This document shows positions 1 to 10,261 of a DNA stretch of 64,000 nt, piece after piece; position 1 is the stretch's first letter, and every line of letters starts with the position of its first letter. The DNA is from Desmonostoc muscorum FACHB-395 (GTDB taxonomy: Bacteria > Cyanobacteriota > Cyanobacteriia > Cyanobacteriales > Nostocaceae). The stretch is taken from NCBI RefSeq assembly GCF_014698035.1, contig NZ_JACJSF010000029.1, positions 26,086-90,085 of the forward strand, written 5' to 3'. A model generated the notes under the pieces. The model ran no database searches. It saw nothing but the letters and a program-made list of their open reading frames with translations, and had not been told where the DNA came from. The position numbers and the translations under genes were made by a program.

Positions 1-89
1 ACAAAAGCTTCTCTAAGTGTTTTACCAGAGTGGCGAAGTTGTATTTGAACTTAACCAGCAGCTAAGATCAAGGTTTATAAGCATCAAAT

Positions 90-1676
90 ATGAACGTTTT
101 ACTTCTATACCCCCTTTTTCCAAAAAGTTTTTGGTCTTTTGAAAAAACACTGGCTTTATTAGACCGTAAAGCAATGCTACCGCCTTTAGGCTTGGTAACT
201 GTAGCCGCGATATTACCTCAAGAATGGGAGTATAAGCTAGTAGATCGAAATGTTCGTGCCTGTACGGAAGCAGAGTGGGCTTGGGCCGATTTGGTTATTA
301 TGTCGGCGATGATTGTGCAAAAAGAGGATTTGCTCTGTCAGATATTAGAAGCAAAACGGAGAGGTAAAAGGGTAGCTGTGGGTGGGCCTTTCCCGACAGC
401 GTTACCAGATGAAATGACATCCGCCGGAGTGGATTACTTGATATTGGACGAAGGGGAAATTACCTTACCCTTATTTGTAGCAGCGATCGCACGGGGCGAT
501 CGCACAGGTATCTTTCGCTCTGGCGGTGAAAAACCAGATGTTACCAACACTCCCACCCCTCGCTTTGACTTGTTAGAGTTTGAAGCTTATGCGGAAATGT
601 CGGTACAATTTTCTCGTGGATGTCCCTTCCAGTGTGAATTCTGCGACATTATTGTGCTGTATGGTCGCAAACCTCGCACCAAAAACCCAGAACAGTTATT
701 AGCAGAACTTGATTATCTCTACAAACTGGGTTGGCGACGCAGTATTTTTATGGTGGATGACAACTTCATCGGTAATAAGCGGAATGTCAAATTATTTTTG
801 AAGTCTCTTCTGCCCTGGATGGTAGAACATAACTATCCCTTTTCTTTTGCGACAGAGGCTTCAGTTGATTTAGCCCAAGATCAAGAACTGATGGACTTGA
901 TGGTAGCGTGTAATTTTGGAGCCGTTTTTCTAGGAATTGAAACCCCCGACGAAGAAAGTCTCACTTTCACTCAGAAATACCAGAATACCAGAGACTCGCT
1001 CAGTGAAGCGGTAAATAGAATTACCCGCTCAGGGTTGCGAGTTATGGCAGGCTTTATCATTGGGTTTGATGGCGAAAAAGTAGGAGCCGGCGCACGGATT
1101 GTCAAGTTTGTTGAGCAAACAGCAATACCCACTGCCTTATTCAGTATGCTGCAAGCGCTTCCAGATACAGCCCTCTGGCATAGATTAGAAAAAGAAGGAC
1201 GACTCCGCAATAAATCAGCCAACATCAACCAAACCACGTTGATGAACTTTGTCCCAACTCGACCGTTAGAAGACATCGCTCGTGAATATGTGCAGGCATT
1301 CTGTGATTTGTATGAGCCAGAGCGGTTTTTAGAGCGTACATACAAACACTTCCGGCTTTTGGGCGAAGCAACCTACCCGAAAAAGGGCAAAGCTGCCAAG
1401 AAACCATTGAACTGGAAAGTACTCCGAGCGTTTCTAATTATTTGCTGGCGGCAAGGTGTACGTCGTCAGACGCGCTGGCAATTCTGGCGCAACCTGTGGA
1501 GCATGTATCAGCATAATCCAGGTGGGGTGAGTAGCTACTTAGCCGTTTGTGCCCAAATTGAGCATTTCTTGGAGTATCGCCAAATTGTCCGGGATGAAAT
1601 TGAAGCTCAAGTGACTGAATTTCTGGAAGCAGAAGCTAGGGTAAAACCTGAAGCGCAAGTGATGGTTAATTCCTAG
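90..1676 (+). CDS. B12-binding-domain radical SAM protein (DUF4070/HpnP-like family)
   Basis: 528 aa. The N-terminal ~150 residues look like a cobalamin-binding Rossmann domain with a GGPFPTALP loop near residue 98. The radical SAM cluster motif CxxxCxxC is at C178, C182 and C185, preceded by QFSRG. The C-terminal third (about 365-510) matches the extension common to the DUF4070 group that includes the hopanoid C-2 methylase HpnP. The canonical B12 motif DxHxxG is not seen, as in many members of this class. These enzymes use S-adenosylmethionine and usually B12 for radical methylation or related chemistry; the substrate here is unknown. HpnP itself is possible because length and architecture fit, but close paralogues are common in cyanobacteria, so no symbol is given. 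It stands alone, with a repeat-rich spacer downstream. Confidence 0.85.
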   Translation: MNVLLLYPLFPKSFWSFEKTLALLDRKAMLPPLGLVTVAAILPQEWEYKLVDRNVRACTEAEWAWADLVIMSAMIVQKEDLLCQILEAKRRGKRVAVGGPFPTALPDEMTSAGVDYLILDEGEITLPLFVAAIARGDRTGIFRSGGEKPDVTNTPTPRFDLLEFEAYAEMSVQFSRGCPFQCEFCDIIVLYGRKPRTKNPEQLLAELDYLYKLGWRRSIFMVDDNFIGNKRNVKLFLKSLLPWMVEHNYPFSFATEASVDLAQDQELMDLMVACNFGAVFLGIETPDEESLTFTQKYQNTRDSLSEAVNRITRSGLRVMAGFIIGFDGEKVGAGARIVKFVEQTAIPTALFSMLQALPDTALWHRLEKEGRLRNKSANINQTTLMNFVPTRPLEDIAREYVQAFCDLYEPERFLERTYKHFRLLGEATYPKKGKAAKKPLNWKVLRAFLIICWRQGVRRQTRWQFWRNLWSMYQHNPGGVSSYLAVCAQIEHFLEYRQIVRDEIEAQVTEFLEAEARVKPEAQVMVNS

Positions 1677-1710
1677 TAGTCTGCCAACCCAAAAATGCTG
1701 CGTGATGTCT

Positions 1711-1779
1711 GGGTAAAGGGGAAGGGGTAAGGGGTAAGGGATTTGAAACCTTTCCCCCTTCCCCTTTACCCTTTACCCC
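1711..1779. repeat. Long G/C-tract inverted repeat in the 1677-2002 spacer
   Basis: A purine-rich arm built of GGGTAA/GGGGAA units (1711-1740) faces its complementary pyrimidine arm (1751-1779) across a short loop, forming a long imperfect hairpin. Similar tracts recur elsewhere in the window (for example 30158-30343 and 45134-45262). The rest of the 326-base spacer has a short copy of the CCCATTC type near 1908 and an A/T-rich TTAATTTT repeat just before the next gene. It could end transcription of the upstream gene, but there is no clean T-run, so it is called a dispersed repeat. Confidence 0.7.
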
Positions 1780-2002
1780 GCCAAGTTCACTTGGCTAACT
1801 ACTAGTGAATTAAATTTACAAGACCTTGCAATGGTAAAAGGGGTTGGGGATTGGGAAGAGCGTGGAAAAATGATGTTTGGGGCTTTAACCCGTCCTAAAT
1901 ACCCAGTTCCCATTCCCCTGCATTAAAAACACTACGCTTTTACGCAAAAAGGATATAAGCACCTAAATTTAATTTTTAATTTTTAATTCGGAGCAAAGCG
2001 AC

Positions 2003-3064
2003 GTGACCATGCTACCCGATAATTTGGAGATTAATGAAGCGATCGCAGTACAATTTGCTCAATTAGTGCTGGATTGTATCGAGCGAGAGTATCCTAACAG
2101 TATTCTGCGTTGGGCTGAGAGCGACGAGGATATCAAACCACCGCGTCAATTAACTCCTGCTTTTTATGGCTGCTTAGATTGGCATTCAGCCGTACATGGT
2201 CACTGGTTGCTGGTACGTCTGCTGCGTCACTTTCCTGAAGCCTCTTTCAATGTAGCGTCAAAGCAAGCACTTGGGCAAAGCCTAACGCCTGAGAAAATTC
2301 AAGGAGAAATTGCCCATTTTCAACGGCGACCCTTTTTTGAATTTCCTTACGGTGTGGCCTGGTTTCTGCAACTGGCTGCGGAACTTCACGAGTGGAATCA
2401 TGCTCAAGCAAAAGAATGGCGGGTTGTATTAGAACCGCTAGAAAAGTTGATTGCTGATAACCTACAGCGCTGGATTAACGAACTGAAACTGCCAAATCGC
2501 ACAGGGGTGCATAGCCAAACAGCCTTTGCACTTGGTTTGATGCTAGATTGGGCAAGGATTACCGAAAATACTGATTTTACTCAGTTATTGGAGAATAAAG
2601 CACGGCAATTTTATCTTAGCGATCGCAACTACTCGTTACAATTTGAACCACTTGGTTACGATTTTCTCTCTCCTGGACTTGCTGAAGCAGACCTGATGCG
2701 GCGAATTCTGCCAACAACAGATTTCACTGACTGGCTCACCAATTTTCTGCCAGAAATACCCATTGATAATTCGGTAAATTGGTTAGAACCAGCCAGAGTG
2801 GATAATCCTCAAGATTATATGCAAGCCCACTTCTACGGTCTTAATCTCAGTCGTGCTTGGATGCTTGAGGGTATTATATCTGGATTGGCAAATAGCGATC
2901 GCCGCATAGAAACACTCCGCTCTGCTGCTCTTCACCATCGTCAGCATGGACTCACAGATGTTGTAATTGAACATTATGCAGCTAGTCACTGGTTAGGAAC
3001 TTTTGCTATTTACCTCCTAACGAACCGTGGGTTGCCCCTCATCAGTGCTGAGAGACGCGATTAA
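2003..3064 (+). CDS. DUF2891 family protein
   Basis: 353 aa, soluble, recognised from the DUF2891 signature near the N-terminus (TPAFYGCLDWHSAVHGHW, about residues 51-68) and conserved His/Trp-rich stretches such as AELHEWN and the C-terminal HYAASHWLGTFAIYLL. The function of the family is not established. The GTG at 2003 is preferred: GGAG at 1990-1993 lies 9 bases upstream, whereas the ATG two codons later would be 15 bases away. The last residues (ERRD) and the TAA stop are supplied by a 20-base perfect palindrome of a dispersed repeat family, so the C-terminus has probably been rewritten by repeat insertion. Confidence 0.85.
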   Translation: MTMLPDNLEINEAIAVQFAQLVLDCIEREYPNSILRWAESDEDIKPPRQLTPAFYGCLDWHSAVHGHWLLVRLLRHFPEASFNVASKQALGQSLTPEKIQGEIAHFQRRPFFEFPYGVAWFLQLAAELHEWNHAQAKEWRVVLEPLEKLIADNLQRWINELKLPNRTGVHSQTAFALGLMLDWARITENTDFTQLLENKARQFYLSDRNYSLQFEPLGYDFLSPGLAEADLMRRILPTTDFTDWLTNFLPEIPIDNSVNWLEPARVDNPQDYMQAHFYGLNLSRAWMLEGIISGLANSDRRIETLRSAALHHRQHGLTDVVIEHYAASHWLGTFAIYLLTNRGLPLISAERRD

Positions 3065-3072
3065 TCGCGTCT
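3053..3072. repeat. Perfect 20-bp palindromic dispersed repeat carrying a stop codon
   Basis: AGACGCGATTAATCGCGTCT is its own reverse complement. Near-identical copies occur between genes at 6162-6181 and inside a coding region at 62861-62880. The central TAA (3062-3064) terminates the DUF2891 gene. Confidence 0.85.
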
Positions 3073-3096
3073 GTACAAAAGTTAGGAGTTATTATT

Positions 3097-3169
3097 CTCC
3101 CCATTCCCCGTTCCCCTTTCCCCATTCCCCATTCCCCATTCCCCATTCCCCATCCCCCAATGCCCCAAT
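3097..3169. repeat. Heptanucleotide tandem repeat (CCCCATT type)
   Basis: CCCCATT units, some degenerate, are repeated in tandem in the DUF2891-gap spacer. This is the short-tandemly-repeated (STRR) class typical of heterocystous cyanobacteria. Related tracts are at 32511-32544 and 42618-42646. Confidence 0.85.
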
Positions 3170-3254
3170 CCTTAAAAGATGCCAAGTAAATATGCCTTAG
3201 CTTGCTGATACTGTCAGGATCAAAGAGTAAAGAATAAAAGGCAATCTATTTTGA

Positions 3255-4346
<1,092 letters not shown>

Positions 4347-4354
4347 TTCGTTAT

Positions 4355-4385
4355 TTGTCATTGGTCATTTGTCATTGGTGATTAG
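4355..4385. repeat. Heptanucleotide tandem repeat (GTCATTN type)
   Basis: Four or so GTCATTT/GTCATTG units follow the gap stop codon. The same heptamer occurs at 15282-15322, 19953-19979, 42572-42607 and 52035-52138. Confidence 0.8.
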
Positions 4386-4513
4386 CTTTTGACTTTTGAC
4401 CCTTGACTTTGGGGATTTGGGTCAAATGGTAAATACCCTGGGAGTAAAACATTATTTAGTATCTTTATTTACAAAAACAGTGATATAAAGCACGTGTTAA
4501 TTTGGATGACTGG

Positions 4514-4542
4514 GCGATGTCTACGACGGGCTACGCCTACGC
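4514..4542. repeat. Small dispersed repeat (GCGATG...CTACGCCTACGC)
   Basis: A 29-base block with inner self-complementarity (TCTACGACGGGCTACGCCTA) lies about 45 bases before the pyk ATG. Blocks of this form recur between genes in Nostoc-type genomes; a degenerate relative is near 30400-30470. It may alter the pyk leader but has no known role. Confidence 0.6.
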
Positions 4543-4587
4543 ACAAACTATCCAAATTTGCAGGTTACTCCTCAACCCCTAATCCCT

Positions 4588-6018
4588 ATGCGTCGAACCA
4601 AAATCATTTGTACTGTTGGGCCCGCTACATCTGCACCCGAAAATCTGCGAGGCTTGGTAGAAGCTGGAATGAATGTGGCACGGTTGAATTTTTCCCACGG
4701 GGCTTACGAATTCCATGCTCAAACTGCTCACTATCTCAGACAAATTAGTAATGAGCAGCAAAAACCGATCGCAATTATGCAAGACCTGTGTGGCCCCAAG
4801 ATTCGTTTGGGAACTTTACCACCGGAAGGGTTAAATTTAGAAGCTGGTACTGAAGTCACCTTTGTATTGCAAGAAAAGGGTGAGAGCATTGAGGAAATAC
4901 CTCTACCATTGCCGACTTTGTTCGCAATGGTGCGACCAGGTGAACCGATTTTAATTAATGATGGTCGCGTCAAATTGATTGTTACCGATCGCGATGCCGA
5001 TCGCATTCGCGCCCAAGTGAAAACTGGCGGGTTAATTTCCACACATAAAGGAGTAAATCTACCACAAACTCCTTTACCTGTTAGTTCCATCACCGAAAAA
5101 GACTTACTGGATCTACGCTTTGGGATTCAGTTGGGTGTAGATTGGGTAGCGGTGTCCTTTGTCCAATCGCCACAAGACTTAGAACCCGCCAAGCGCATGA
5201 TTGAAGCGGCTGGTGCTTCCATCCGCTTAATTGCCAAAATCGAAAGAGCAGAAGCACTAGAAAACTTTGATTCCATTCTGAAAGTTGCCGACGCAATTAT
5301 GATTGCCCGTGGCGATTTAGGGGTGGAAGTGCCAATTCACGAAGTACCCCTCATTCAAAAAGATATTATTCGCCGTTGCAATCGTGCTGGCAAACCGGTG
5401 ATTACAGCCACCCAAATGCTAGAGTCGATGATTAGCGCCCCCGACCCCACCCGCGCCGAAGCAACTGATGTTGCCAACTCCATCTTAGATGGTACGGATG
5501 CAGTCATGCTTTCTGGTGAAACAGCTGTTGGACAATATCCCATCGCCGCCGTCCAGATGATGCACAATATCGCCGTGCGGACAGAACAGGCTCTAGATGA
5601 GGGTAGCAAACATGCTTGGTGTCATGAGGCAGGTAGTCTTAGCGTTACCGAATCTGTAGCAGAATCAGTCTGTCGCATCGCTTATGAAACAGGCTCACGG
5701 GCTATTCTTTGTAACACTTCCTCTGGAAATACAGCGAGAATGGTGTCTAAATATCGGCCGACTTCTCCCATTATTGCCCTCACCTCCGACATCACCGCTT
5801 ATCGCCAACTAGCGCTTTCTTGGGGTGTGGAAGCTTTGCTGATCCCACCAGTTCACCATGCTGAAGAGATGTTTACCAATGTGGTGAACACAGTTGTAGA
5901 TATGGGTCTAGCGAATAAGGGCGATAAAGTAGTGATTACCTCTGGCGTTCCAATTGGTAAATCGGGCACAACTAGTTTAATCAAAGTGCATTCCATTGGA
6001 CAGCCAATATCGGCATAA
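4588..6018 (+). CDS. pyk: Pyruvate kinase
   Basis: 476 aa from the ATG at 4588. It transfers phosphate from phosphoenolpyruvate to ADP, the last step of glycolysis. The N-terminal RRTKIICTVGPAT, NFSHG, the barrel motifs IAKIERAEA, MIARGDLGVEVP (divalent metal and substrate site) and TATQMLESM, and the C-terminal allosteric-type domain (AILCNTSSGNTARM) are all in order. An in-frame TTG at 4558 would add ten residues, but these lie just after a dispersed repeat and outside the conserved family start, so 4588 is preferred; neither start has a clear ribosome-binding site. It sits between gap1 and tal on the same strand. Confidence 0.95.
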   Translation: MRRTKIICTVGPATSAPENLRGLVEAGMNVARLNFSHGAYEFHAQTAHYLRQISNEQQKPIAIMQDLCGPKIRLGTLPPEGLNLEAGTEVTFVLQEKGESIEEIPLPLPTLFAMVRPGEPILINDGRVKLIVTDRDADRIRAQVKTGGLISTHKGVNLPQTPLPVSSITEKDLLDLRFGIQLGVDWVAVSFVQSPQDLEPAKRMIEAAGASIRLIAKIERAEALENFDSILKVADAIMIARGDLGVEVPIHEVPLIQKDIIRRCNRAGKPVITATQMLESMISAPDPTRAEATDVANSILDGTDAVMLSGETAVGQYPIAAVQMMHNIAVRTEQALDEGSKHAWCHEAGSLSVTESVAESVCRIAYETGSRAILCNTSSGNTARMVSKYRPTSPIIALTSDITAYRQLALSWGVEALLIPPVHHAEEMFTNVVNTVVDMGLANKGDKVVITSGVPIGKSGTTSLIKVHSIGQPISA

Positions 6019-6156
6019 GCCACTTAGAATAGGGCTGTGGCTCAAGATAGTAAGCAAAATTGGGCAATGATTCCGAAAAATTGCCAGAATCAGAATTGAA
6101 GGAACTAAGGACTGGGGACTGGTGACTGGGAAGATAAGGAAGAGAATAATAACTCT

Positions 6157-6184
6157 TGTACAGACGCGATTAATCGCGTTTCTA
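6157..6184. repeat. Palindromic dispersed repeat (GACGCGATTAATCGCG family)
   Basis: Near-identical to the palindrome at 3053-3072, here in the pyk-tal spacer. It is followed directly by heptameric ACTCAGC/ACTCCTA units (6185-6210) resembling those inside the trnL intron. Confidence 0.75.
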
Positions 6185-6252
6185 CTCCTAACTCAGCACT
6201 CAGCACTCGCTAGGGAATAAGTAAATCCTAAACAAACATCACGGAGTCTTTT

Positions 6253-7257
6253 ATGTCTAAGAATTTACTAGAACAATTGCGAGAAGTGACTGTTGTGGTC
6301 GCGGATACGGGGGATATCCAGGCAATTGAAAAGTTCAAACCCCAAGATGCCACCACCAATCCTTCTCTGATTACTGCTGCGGCGCAAATGCCAGAATATC
6401 AGGGAATTGTCGATCAAACTTTACTGCAAGCGAAGAAAGATGCTGGAGACGGAGCCACCCAAGCACAGATAGTTTCTCTAGCTTTTGACCGTTTAGCAGT
6501 TGCTTTTGGATTAAAGATTTTACAAATTATTCCCGGTCGTGTGTCTACAGAAGTAGATGCTCGCTTGTCCTACGATACTGAAGCTACTCTGACTAAAGCA
6601 CGGGATTTAATTGCCCAGTATAAAGCTGCTGGAATTGGCCGCGATCGCGTTTTGATTAAAATTGCCACCACTTGGGAAGGCATTCGCGCTGCGGAAATTC
6701 TCGAAAAAGAAGGTATTCACTGTAACCTTACCTTGTTGTTTGGTCTTCACCAAGCGATCGCCTGTGCGGAAGCCGGCGTTACCCTAATTTCTCCCTTCGT
6801 CGGTCGGATTCTTGACTGGTACAAAAAAGATACCGGACGCGATAGCTACCCAGCAACCGAAGATCCAGGAGTTTTGTCTGTCACCAAAATCTACAACTAC
6901 TACAAGAAATTCGGCTATAAAACCGAAGTTATGGGAGCTAGCTTCCGTAACCTTGGTGAAATTACTGAACTTGCAGGTAGTGATTTGCTGACCATTTCTC
7001 CATCACTTTTGGCTGAATTGCAGTCAACTGTTGCAGAACTGCCACGTAAACTTGACCCAGCCAAGGCAGCAAGCTTGTCAATCGAAAAGATATCTATTGA
7101 CAAAGCTAGCTATGACAAAATGCACGCTGCTGACCGCATGGCAACTGACAAACTAGACGAGGGCATCAAAGGTTTCACCAAGGCATTAGAAGACCTTGAA
7201 AAACTTTTGGCAGACCGACTAGTTCGCCTTGAAGGAGAGGTAGTAGCAAGCCATTAG
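6253..7257 (+). CDS. tal: Transaldolase
   Basis: 334 aa, TalB-type length. It moves a dihydroxyacetone unit between sugar phosphates in the non-oxidative pentose phosphate pathway. The sequence has the DATTNPSLI motif (32-40), the Schiff-base lysine K136 in [20 protein letters not shown] and the [11 protein letters not shown] segment. The start ATG at 6253 follows ACGGAGTC, a weak but properly placed binding site. It is third in a same-strand run with gap1 and pyk, which fits joint operation of glycolysis and the pentose phosphate route in dark or nitrogen-fixing metabolism. Confidence 0.97.
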   Translation: MSKNLLEQLREVTVVVADTGDIQAIEKFKPQDATTNPSLITAAAQMPEYQGIVDQTLLQAKKDAGDGATQAQIVSLAFDRLAVAFGLKILQIIPGRVSTEVDARLSYDTEATLTKARDLIAQYKAAGIGRDRVLIKIATTWEGIRAAEILEKEGIHCNLTLLFGLHQAIACAEAGVTLISPFVGRILDWYKKDTGRDSYPATEDPGVLSVTKIYNYYKKFGYKTEVMGASFRNLGEITELAGSDLLTISPSLLAELQSTVAELPRKLDPAKAASLSIEKISIDKASYDKMHAADRMATDKLDEGIKGFTKALEDLEKLLADRLVRLEGEVVASH

Positions 7258-7275
7258 AAGATAACCATAATTAGT

Positions 7276-7305
7276 GGTTAGTGGTTTAACCACCAACCAC
7301 TAACC
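7276..7305. terminator. Hairpin between convergent tal and the repeat-peptide gene
   Basis: GGTTAGTGGT (7276-7285) pairs with ACCACTAACC (7296-7305) across a 10-base loop, between two converging genes. It could end transcription from both sides, but there is no T-run and the arms are also heptameric (GTGGTTA), so it may be a simple repeat. Confidence 0.4.
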
Positions 7306-7330
7306 ATTAGTTAGTTGTATCAGCTTTGGC

Positions 7331-7708
7331 TTAATAACGACCTCGGATAATGCTATATCGTCCGTAGGGCTGCCGTCGTTGGATAATCTGCCGTTGTCTT
7401 AACTGATCCCGTCGTCGGATATTTTGGTATCGTCCGTAGGGCTGCCGTCGTCGGATATTTTGGTATCGTCCATAGGGCTGCCTCTGTCGGATAATCTGCC
7501 GTCTTCGGATCATTCGGTATCGTCCTGGCCGCCGTTGAGCAATTAAAAGCTCTCCAGTTTTATCTCCAACTAGATTAGCTTCTGGTGCGGCGCTCTGTTC
7601 ATTGCGAGCATTATTTAAAGAAATATCTTTTGCTTCAGCTAATGAGGGCGGATACACAAAGGCACATAGCAATAGCGCTATTGAGGATAACTTCCTAAGA
7701 CCTTTCAT
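7331..7708 (-). CDS. Small secreted Arg/Gln/Tyr-rich repeat protein
   Basis: 125 aa. Residues 1-26 form a signal peptide (MKGLRKLSS, then a hydrophobic core and an AEA cleavage site). After a neutral linker the C-terminal half is highly basic, with three copies of a roughly 12-residue unit QPYGRYxxIRRR, plus related RQRQIIQRR segments. The repeats are also visible in the DNA, so they arose by tandem duplication. No family is recognised. Possible roles are binding to acidic exopolysaccharide, nucleic acid or another anionic surface; this is inference from charge alone. It converges with tal. Confidence 0.65.
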   Translation of the reverse strand: MKGLRKLSSIALLLCAFVYPPSLAEAKDISLNNARNEQSAAPEANLVGDKTGELLIAQRRPGRYRMIRRRQIIRQRQPYGRYQNIRRRQPYGRYQNIRRRDQLRQRQIIQRRQPYGRYSIIRGRY

Positions 7709-8049
7709 GTTTTTGCTTCAACTAGACTTTGGTAATAACTTTATTAAAACACCTGAAAGTCTACAAATTACCCCTTATACACTTTTTTTAAACTTAAATT
7801 TGGTATGAAATCCTGTATTTAAATTTCAATCTTATGGAGAATTGCAAATTATATCAACCTGTGTAATAAAGAAGTAATCGTCTAGCAAAATATAATTTTT
7901 TCCAATAGACAAAATGGAGAATTACCTAACATTGTGTGTCACTTTAAGAAAGCTTTGCTACATTGCAATAAAGTTCAGTTAGAGGCGATTTATAAATTAA
8001 AAATACAATTATTGTAGTGGCATGGTAAGACTAAAATAGTGCATTAGAC

Positions 8050-8225
8050 GTAGGTTGGGTGAAGCGGAGCGCAACCCAACATAAGCTAAAAAACATCTAA
8101 TTTGCATAATCGAATTAAATATAACTCTTGTAGGGTGGGCATCCTGCCCGCCCAGTATATGTAATTTAAATGTGGAACAGCTTATCTCAGAATGTTGGGT
8201 TACGCAAAGCCTACACCCAACCTAC
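8050..8225. repeat. Inverted-repeat element with GTAGGTTGGGTG ends, interrupted
   Basis: GTAGGTTGGGTG (8050-8061) and CACCCAACCTAC (8214-8225) are outer inverted ends; inside them are GCAACCCAACAT (8071-8082) and ATGTTGGGTTA (8192-8202). The same order of four blocks forms the compact 82-bp element at 36483-36564. Here the middle is about 90 bases longer and contains a second hairpin, GGGTGGGC...GCCCGCCC (8133-8153), probably a later insertion. The rest of the 540-base spacer 7709-8248 is A/T-rich with nothing else recognised. Confidence 0.7.
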
Positions 8226-8248
8226 AATTTTTTTTACAACTCTTTTAA

Positions 8249-8584
8249 CTACACAAATCGGAAAATAAACGGGTAGCGGTAAGACACATTTGGCTGGTTC
8301 AGAACATTGATAATGGCAATAATTGGCATAATAAAACTGACCATGCCCAAAGCAATCAATAACAAAATACCAATTCCTACAAAAGTCAGCAATGCAAAGA
8401 TAAGTGCATAAATATAAAGATTTATGTGAAAATCGAGTGATTCTTTGGCATTGCTTTTGATAATCTGGTCATTACTAATTAACAAAATTGCAATCGGTAT
8501 GCCAATGGAGATAATCGTAGAGCTAAAAAATATTGCTCCGTGGCTTAGGGCGGATAAAAGCTTGCGTTGCTGAATGTCTTCCAT
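8249..8584 (-). CDS. DUF4870-like small membrane protein
   Basis: 111 aa. The N-terminus RKLLSALSHGAIFFSSTIISIGIP and the NAKESLDFHINLYIY segment are typical of DUF4870, a family of small integral membrane proteins with unknown function. Three to four membrane segments are predicted by eye (about 12-35, 52-70 and 72-98). A 78-base spacer separates it from lnt upstream on the same strand. Confidence 0.8.
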   Translation of the reverse strand: MEDIQQRKLLSALSHGAIFFSSTIISIGIPIAILLISNDQIIKSNAKESLDFHINLYIYALIFALLTFVGIGILLLIALGMVSFIMPIIAIINVLNQPNVSYRYPFIFRFV

Positions 8585-8662
8585 GCCACAATTCCTCTTT
8601 TAGAGACTCAAATGGTAACTATTACTCGTGGATGTCACTGTAGTTACGATCTGATATTAGCG

Positions 8663-10261
8663 TTAGTTAAACACTCTCTGCACAAACCACCCTAAGACAC
8701 TCAATCCCAGCAACAAAGGCGTTAACCAATCACCCCAACGCACATATAAAGTTTGTGTCTGTCGCCGATAAATTGTTTCAGCATGAGTTTCGTAAGTATT
8801 ATATCCAGACATCCACAAGGTTCTCCCATGAGGATCTACAAAAGCTGAATAGCCGGTATTCGTTGCCCGTGCTGACCATCGATCGGTTTCAATTGCCCGC
8901 ATGATATCCTGTGCATGGTGCTGGAATGGCATCGATGCAGTGTAATGGGCATCGTTAGAAGAACTGACAATAAATTGCCCACCCGCAGCAGCTTGACGGC
9001 GAAATTGTTCAGGAAAAGCGGATTCGTAACATATACTAGCGATCGCACGACCAAAAGGAGTGTCAAATATCTGATTTGCTGAACCAGGAACTTGGTGTGC
9101 CTCCAAAGGCGACAAGCGTTGAATTAACCCGCCGAAAATTCCTTCAAAGGGAATATATTCTCCCAAAGGTACGAGTTTGGACTTATCGTAGCGGCTGACA
9201 ATTTCACCCTTACTGTTGAAAGTAAACAAGCTAATTGTATAACTGTCTCCTCGTTCGCCAAAAGCCCCAATCCAAGCAACTACACCTTTTTCTTTCACAG
9301 CTGCGACTAAGGCAGTTCCCAACAAGTTACGCTGGAAAATAGGTAAGGCTCCTTCTGGGGTGAGGACTGCATCTACACCTTGGTCTGCTAAAGTTAAATA
9401 CCCATTAGTGTAATTTTCTTGGGCGCGACGAAACCCTTCTGAACTTCGTAAAAGTCGGTTCGGAATATTACCTTGAACAATCCCCACTTTCAAGGCTGCT
9501 TCTGGGGGTTGGGCGATGGGACGACTGTATAGGAAAAAACCGATGAGGTGTAAGGTAATTAATAATCCTGTGGCGATAACCCAGTATTTATTAACGAACC
9601 GCAGAGGCGCAGAGGACGCAGAGGAAATTTTCTCTGCGCCCTCTGTGCCTCTGTGGTTTATCCATCCTTCAGCAATTAACCCATTTACAGCAACTATTGT
9701 TGCTGTCACAGTATTAGGCCCAGAGAGTTGCCCCAGATGTACAATTACGAGATTATGCGGGCTTTGCGTGTAAGCAAGGGAACTCCACCACAGAGGGCCA
9801 GCACTCCATAGACTCTCTAAGCCGCACCAGAGGGCTGTACCAATCAGAACACGTAACAACGGTTTTTTTCCACCCAGGCGAACCATTACAGCCGCCCAAA
9901 TAGTAAGGAATACCCCACCTAAGACACTGATAAATCCCCAACAAAAAAGCGTGATTGCCAAGCTTGGCAACCAGGGAACGCCCAACCATGTCATCGGATG
10001 AATTCCGGTAATCCAGAATAGGGCGACACCGTGAAAACCAATACCCCACAGGAAAGCCGGAGGGAATTGGTTTTTACCTTTGGCTGAAGTTACAACTAGC
10101 ACCCATAAGGGAACTATGGCAATCCAAGCCAGGAACCATGCACCTACTGGGGCTACGGTTAGCCCCATTAAAATGCCGCTAGCTAAGGCTATTAAATAAG
10201 GGAGTAAGGTGGTTAACCTCTCCCCCTGCTTTTTATTCTGCTTCTTCTGCATCGGCAGCAT
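8663..10261 (-). CDS. lnt: Apolipoprotein N-acyltransferase
   Basis: 532 aa. It adds the third acyl chain to the N-terminal cysteine of lipoproteins in the cytoplasmic membrane. The N-terminal half has several membrane helices. The C-terminal half is the nitrilase-fold domain with the three catalytic regions visible: Glu in LTPEGALP, Lys in [15 protein letters not shown] and Cys in [13 protein letters not shown]. Residues about 201-221 are encoded by a palindromic dispersed repeat that falls in the loop between the membrane part and the nitrilase domain. The first ATG overlaps the gyrA end by 29 bases; a second ATG at 10252 is possible. The overlap suggests translational coupling with gyrA. 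Confidence 0.95.
   Translation of the reverse strand: MLPMQKKQNKKQGERLTTLLPYLIALASGILMGLTVAPVGAWFLAWIAIVPLWVLVVTSAKGKNQFPPAFLWGIGFHGVALFWITGIHPMTWLGVPWLPSLAITLFCWGFISVLGGVFLTIWAAVMVRLGGKKPLLRVLIGTALWCGLESLWSAGPLWWSSLAYTQSPHNLVIVHLGQLSGPNTVTATIVAVNGLIAEGWINHRGTEGAEKISSASSAPLRFVNKYWVIATGLLITLHLIGFFLYSRPIAQPPEAALKVGIVQGNIPNRLLRSSEGFRRAQENYTNGYLTLADQGVDAVLTPEGALPIFQRNLLGTALVAAVKEKGVVAWIGAFGERGDSYTISLFTFNSKGEIVSRYDKSKLVPLGEYIPFEGIFGGLIQRLSPLEAHQVPGSANQIFDTPFGRAIASICYESAFPEQFRRQAAAGGQFIVSSSNDAHYTASMPFQHHAQDIMRAIETDRWSARATNTGYSAFVDPHGRTLWMSGYNTYETHAETIYRRQTQTLYVRWGDWLTPLLLGLSVLGWFVQRVFN
9597..9658. repeat. In-frame palindromic repeat inside lnt
   Basis: AACCGCAGAGGCGCAGAGG begins the left arm (9597-9623), and the complementary arm (9632-9658) ends CTGTGCCTCTGTGGTT. 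A copy of the same arms lies between genes at 24864-24933. Within lnt it is translated without a stop as a polar stretch ([10 protein letters not shown] and following) between membrane segments. Confidence 0.85.

Noticed and set aside
1225..1407. Antisense frame in the radical SAM gene
   Set aside because: Opposite the conserved DUF4070 part; no start signal and no family.
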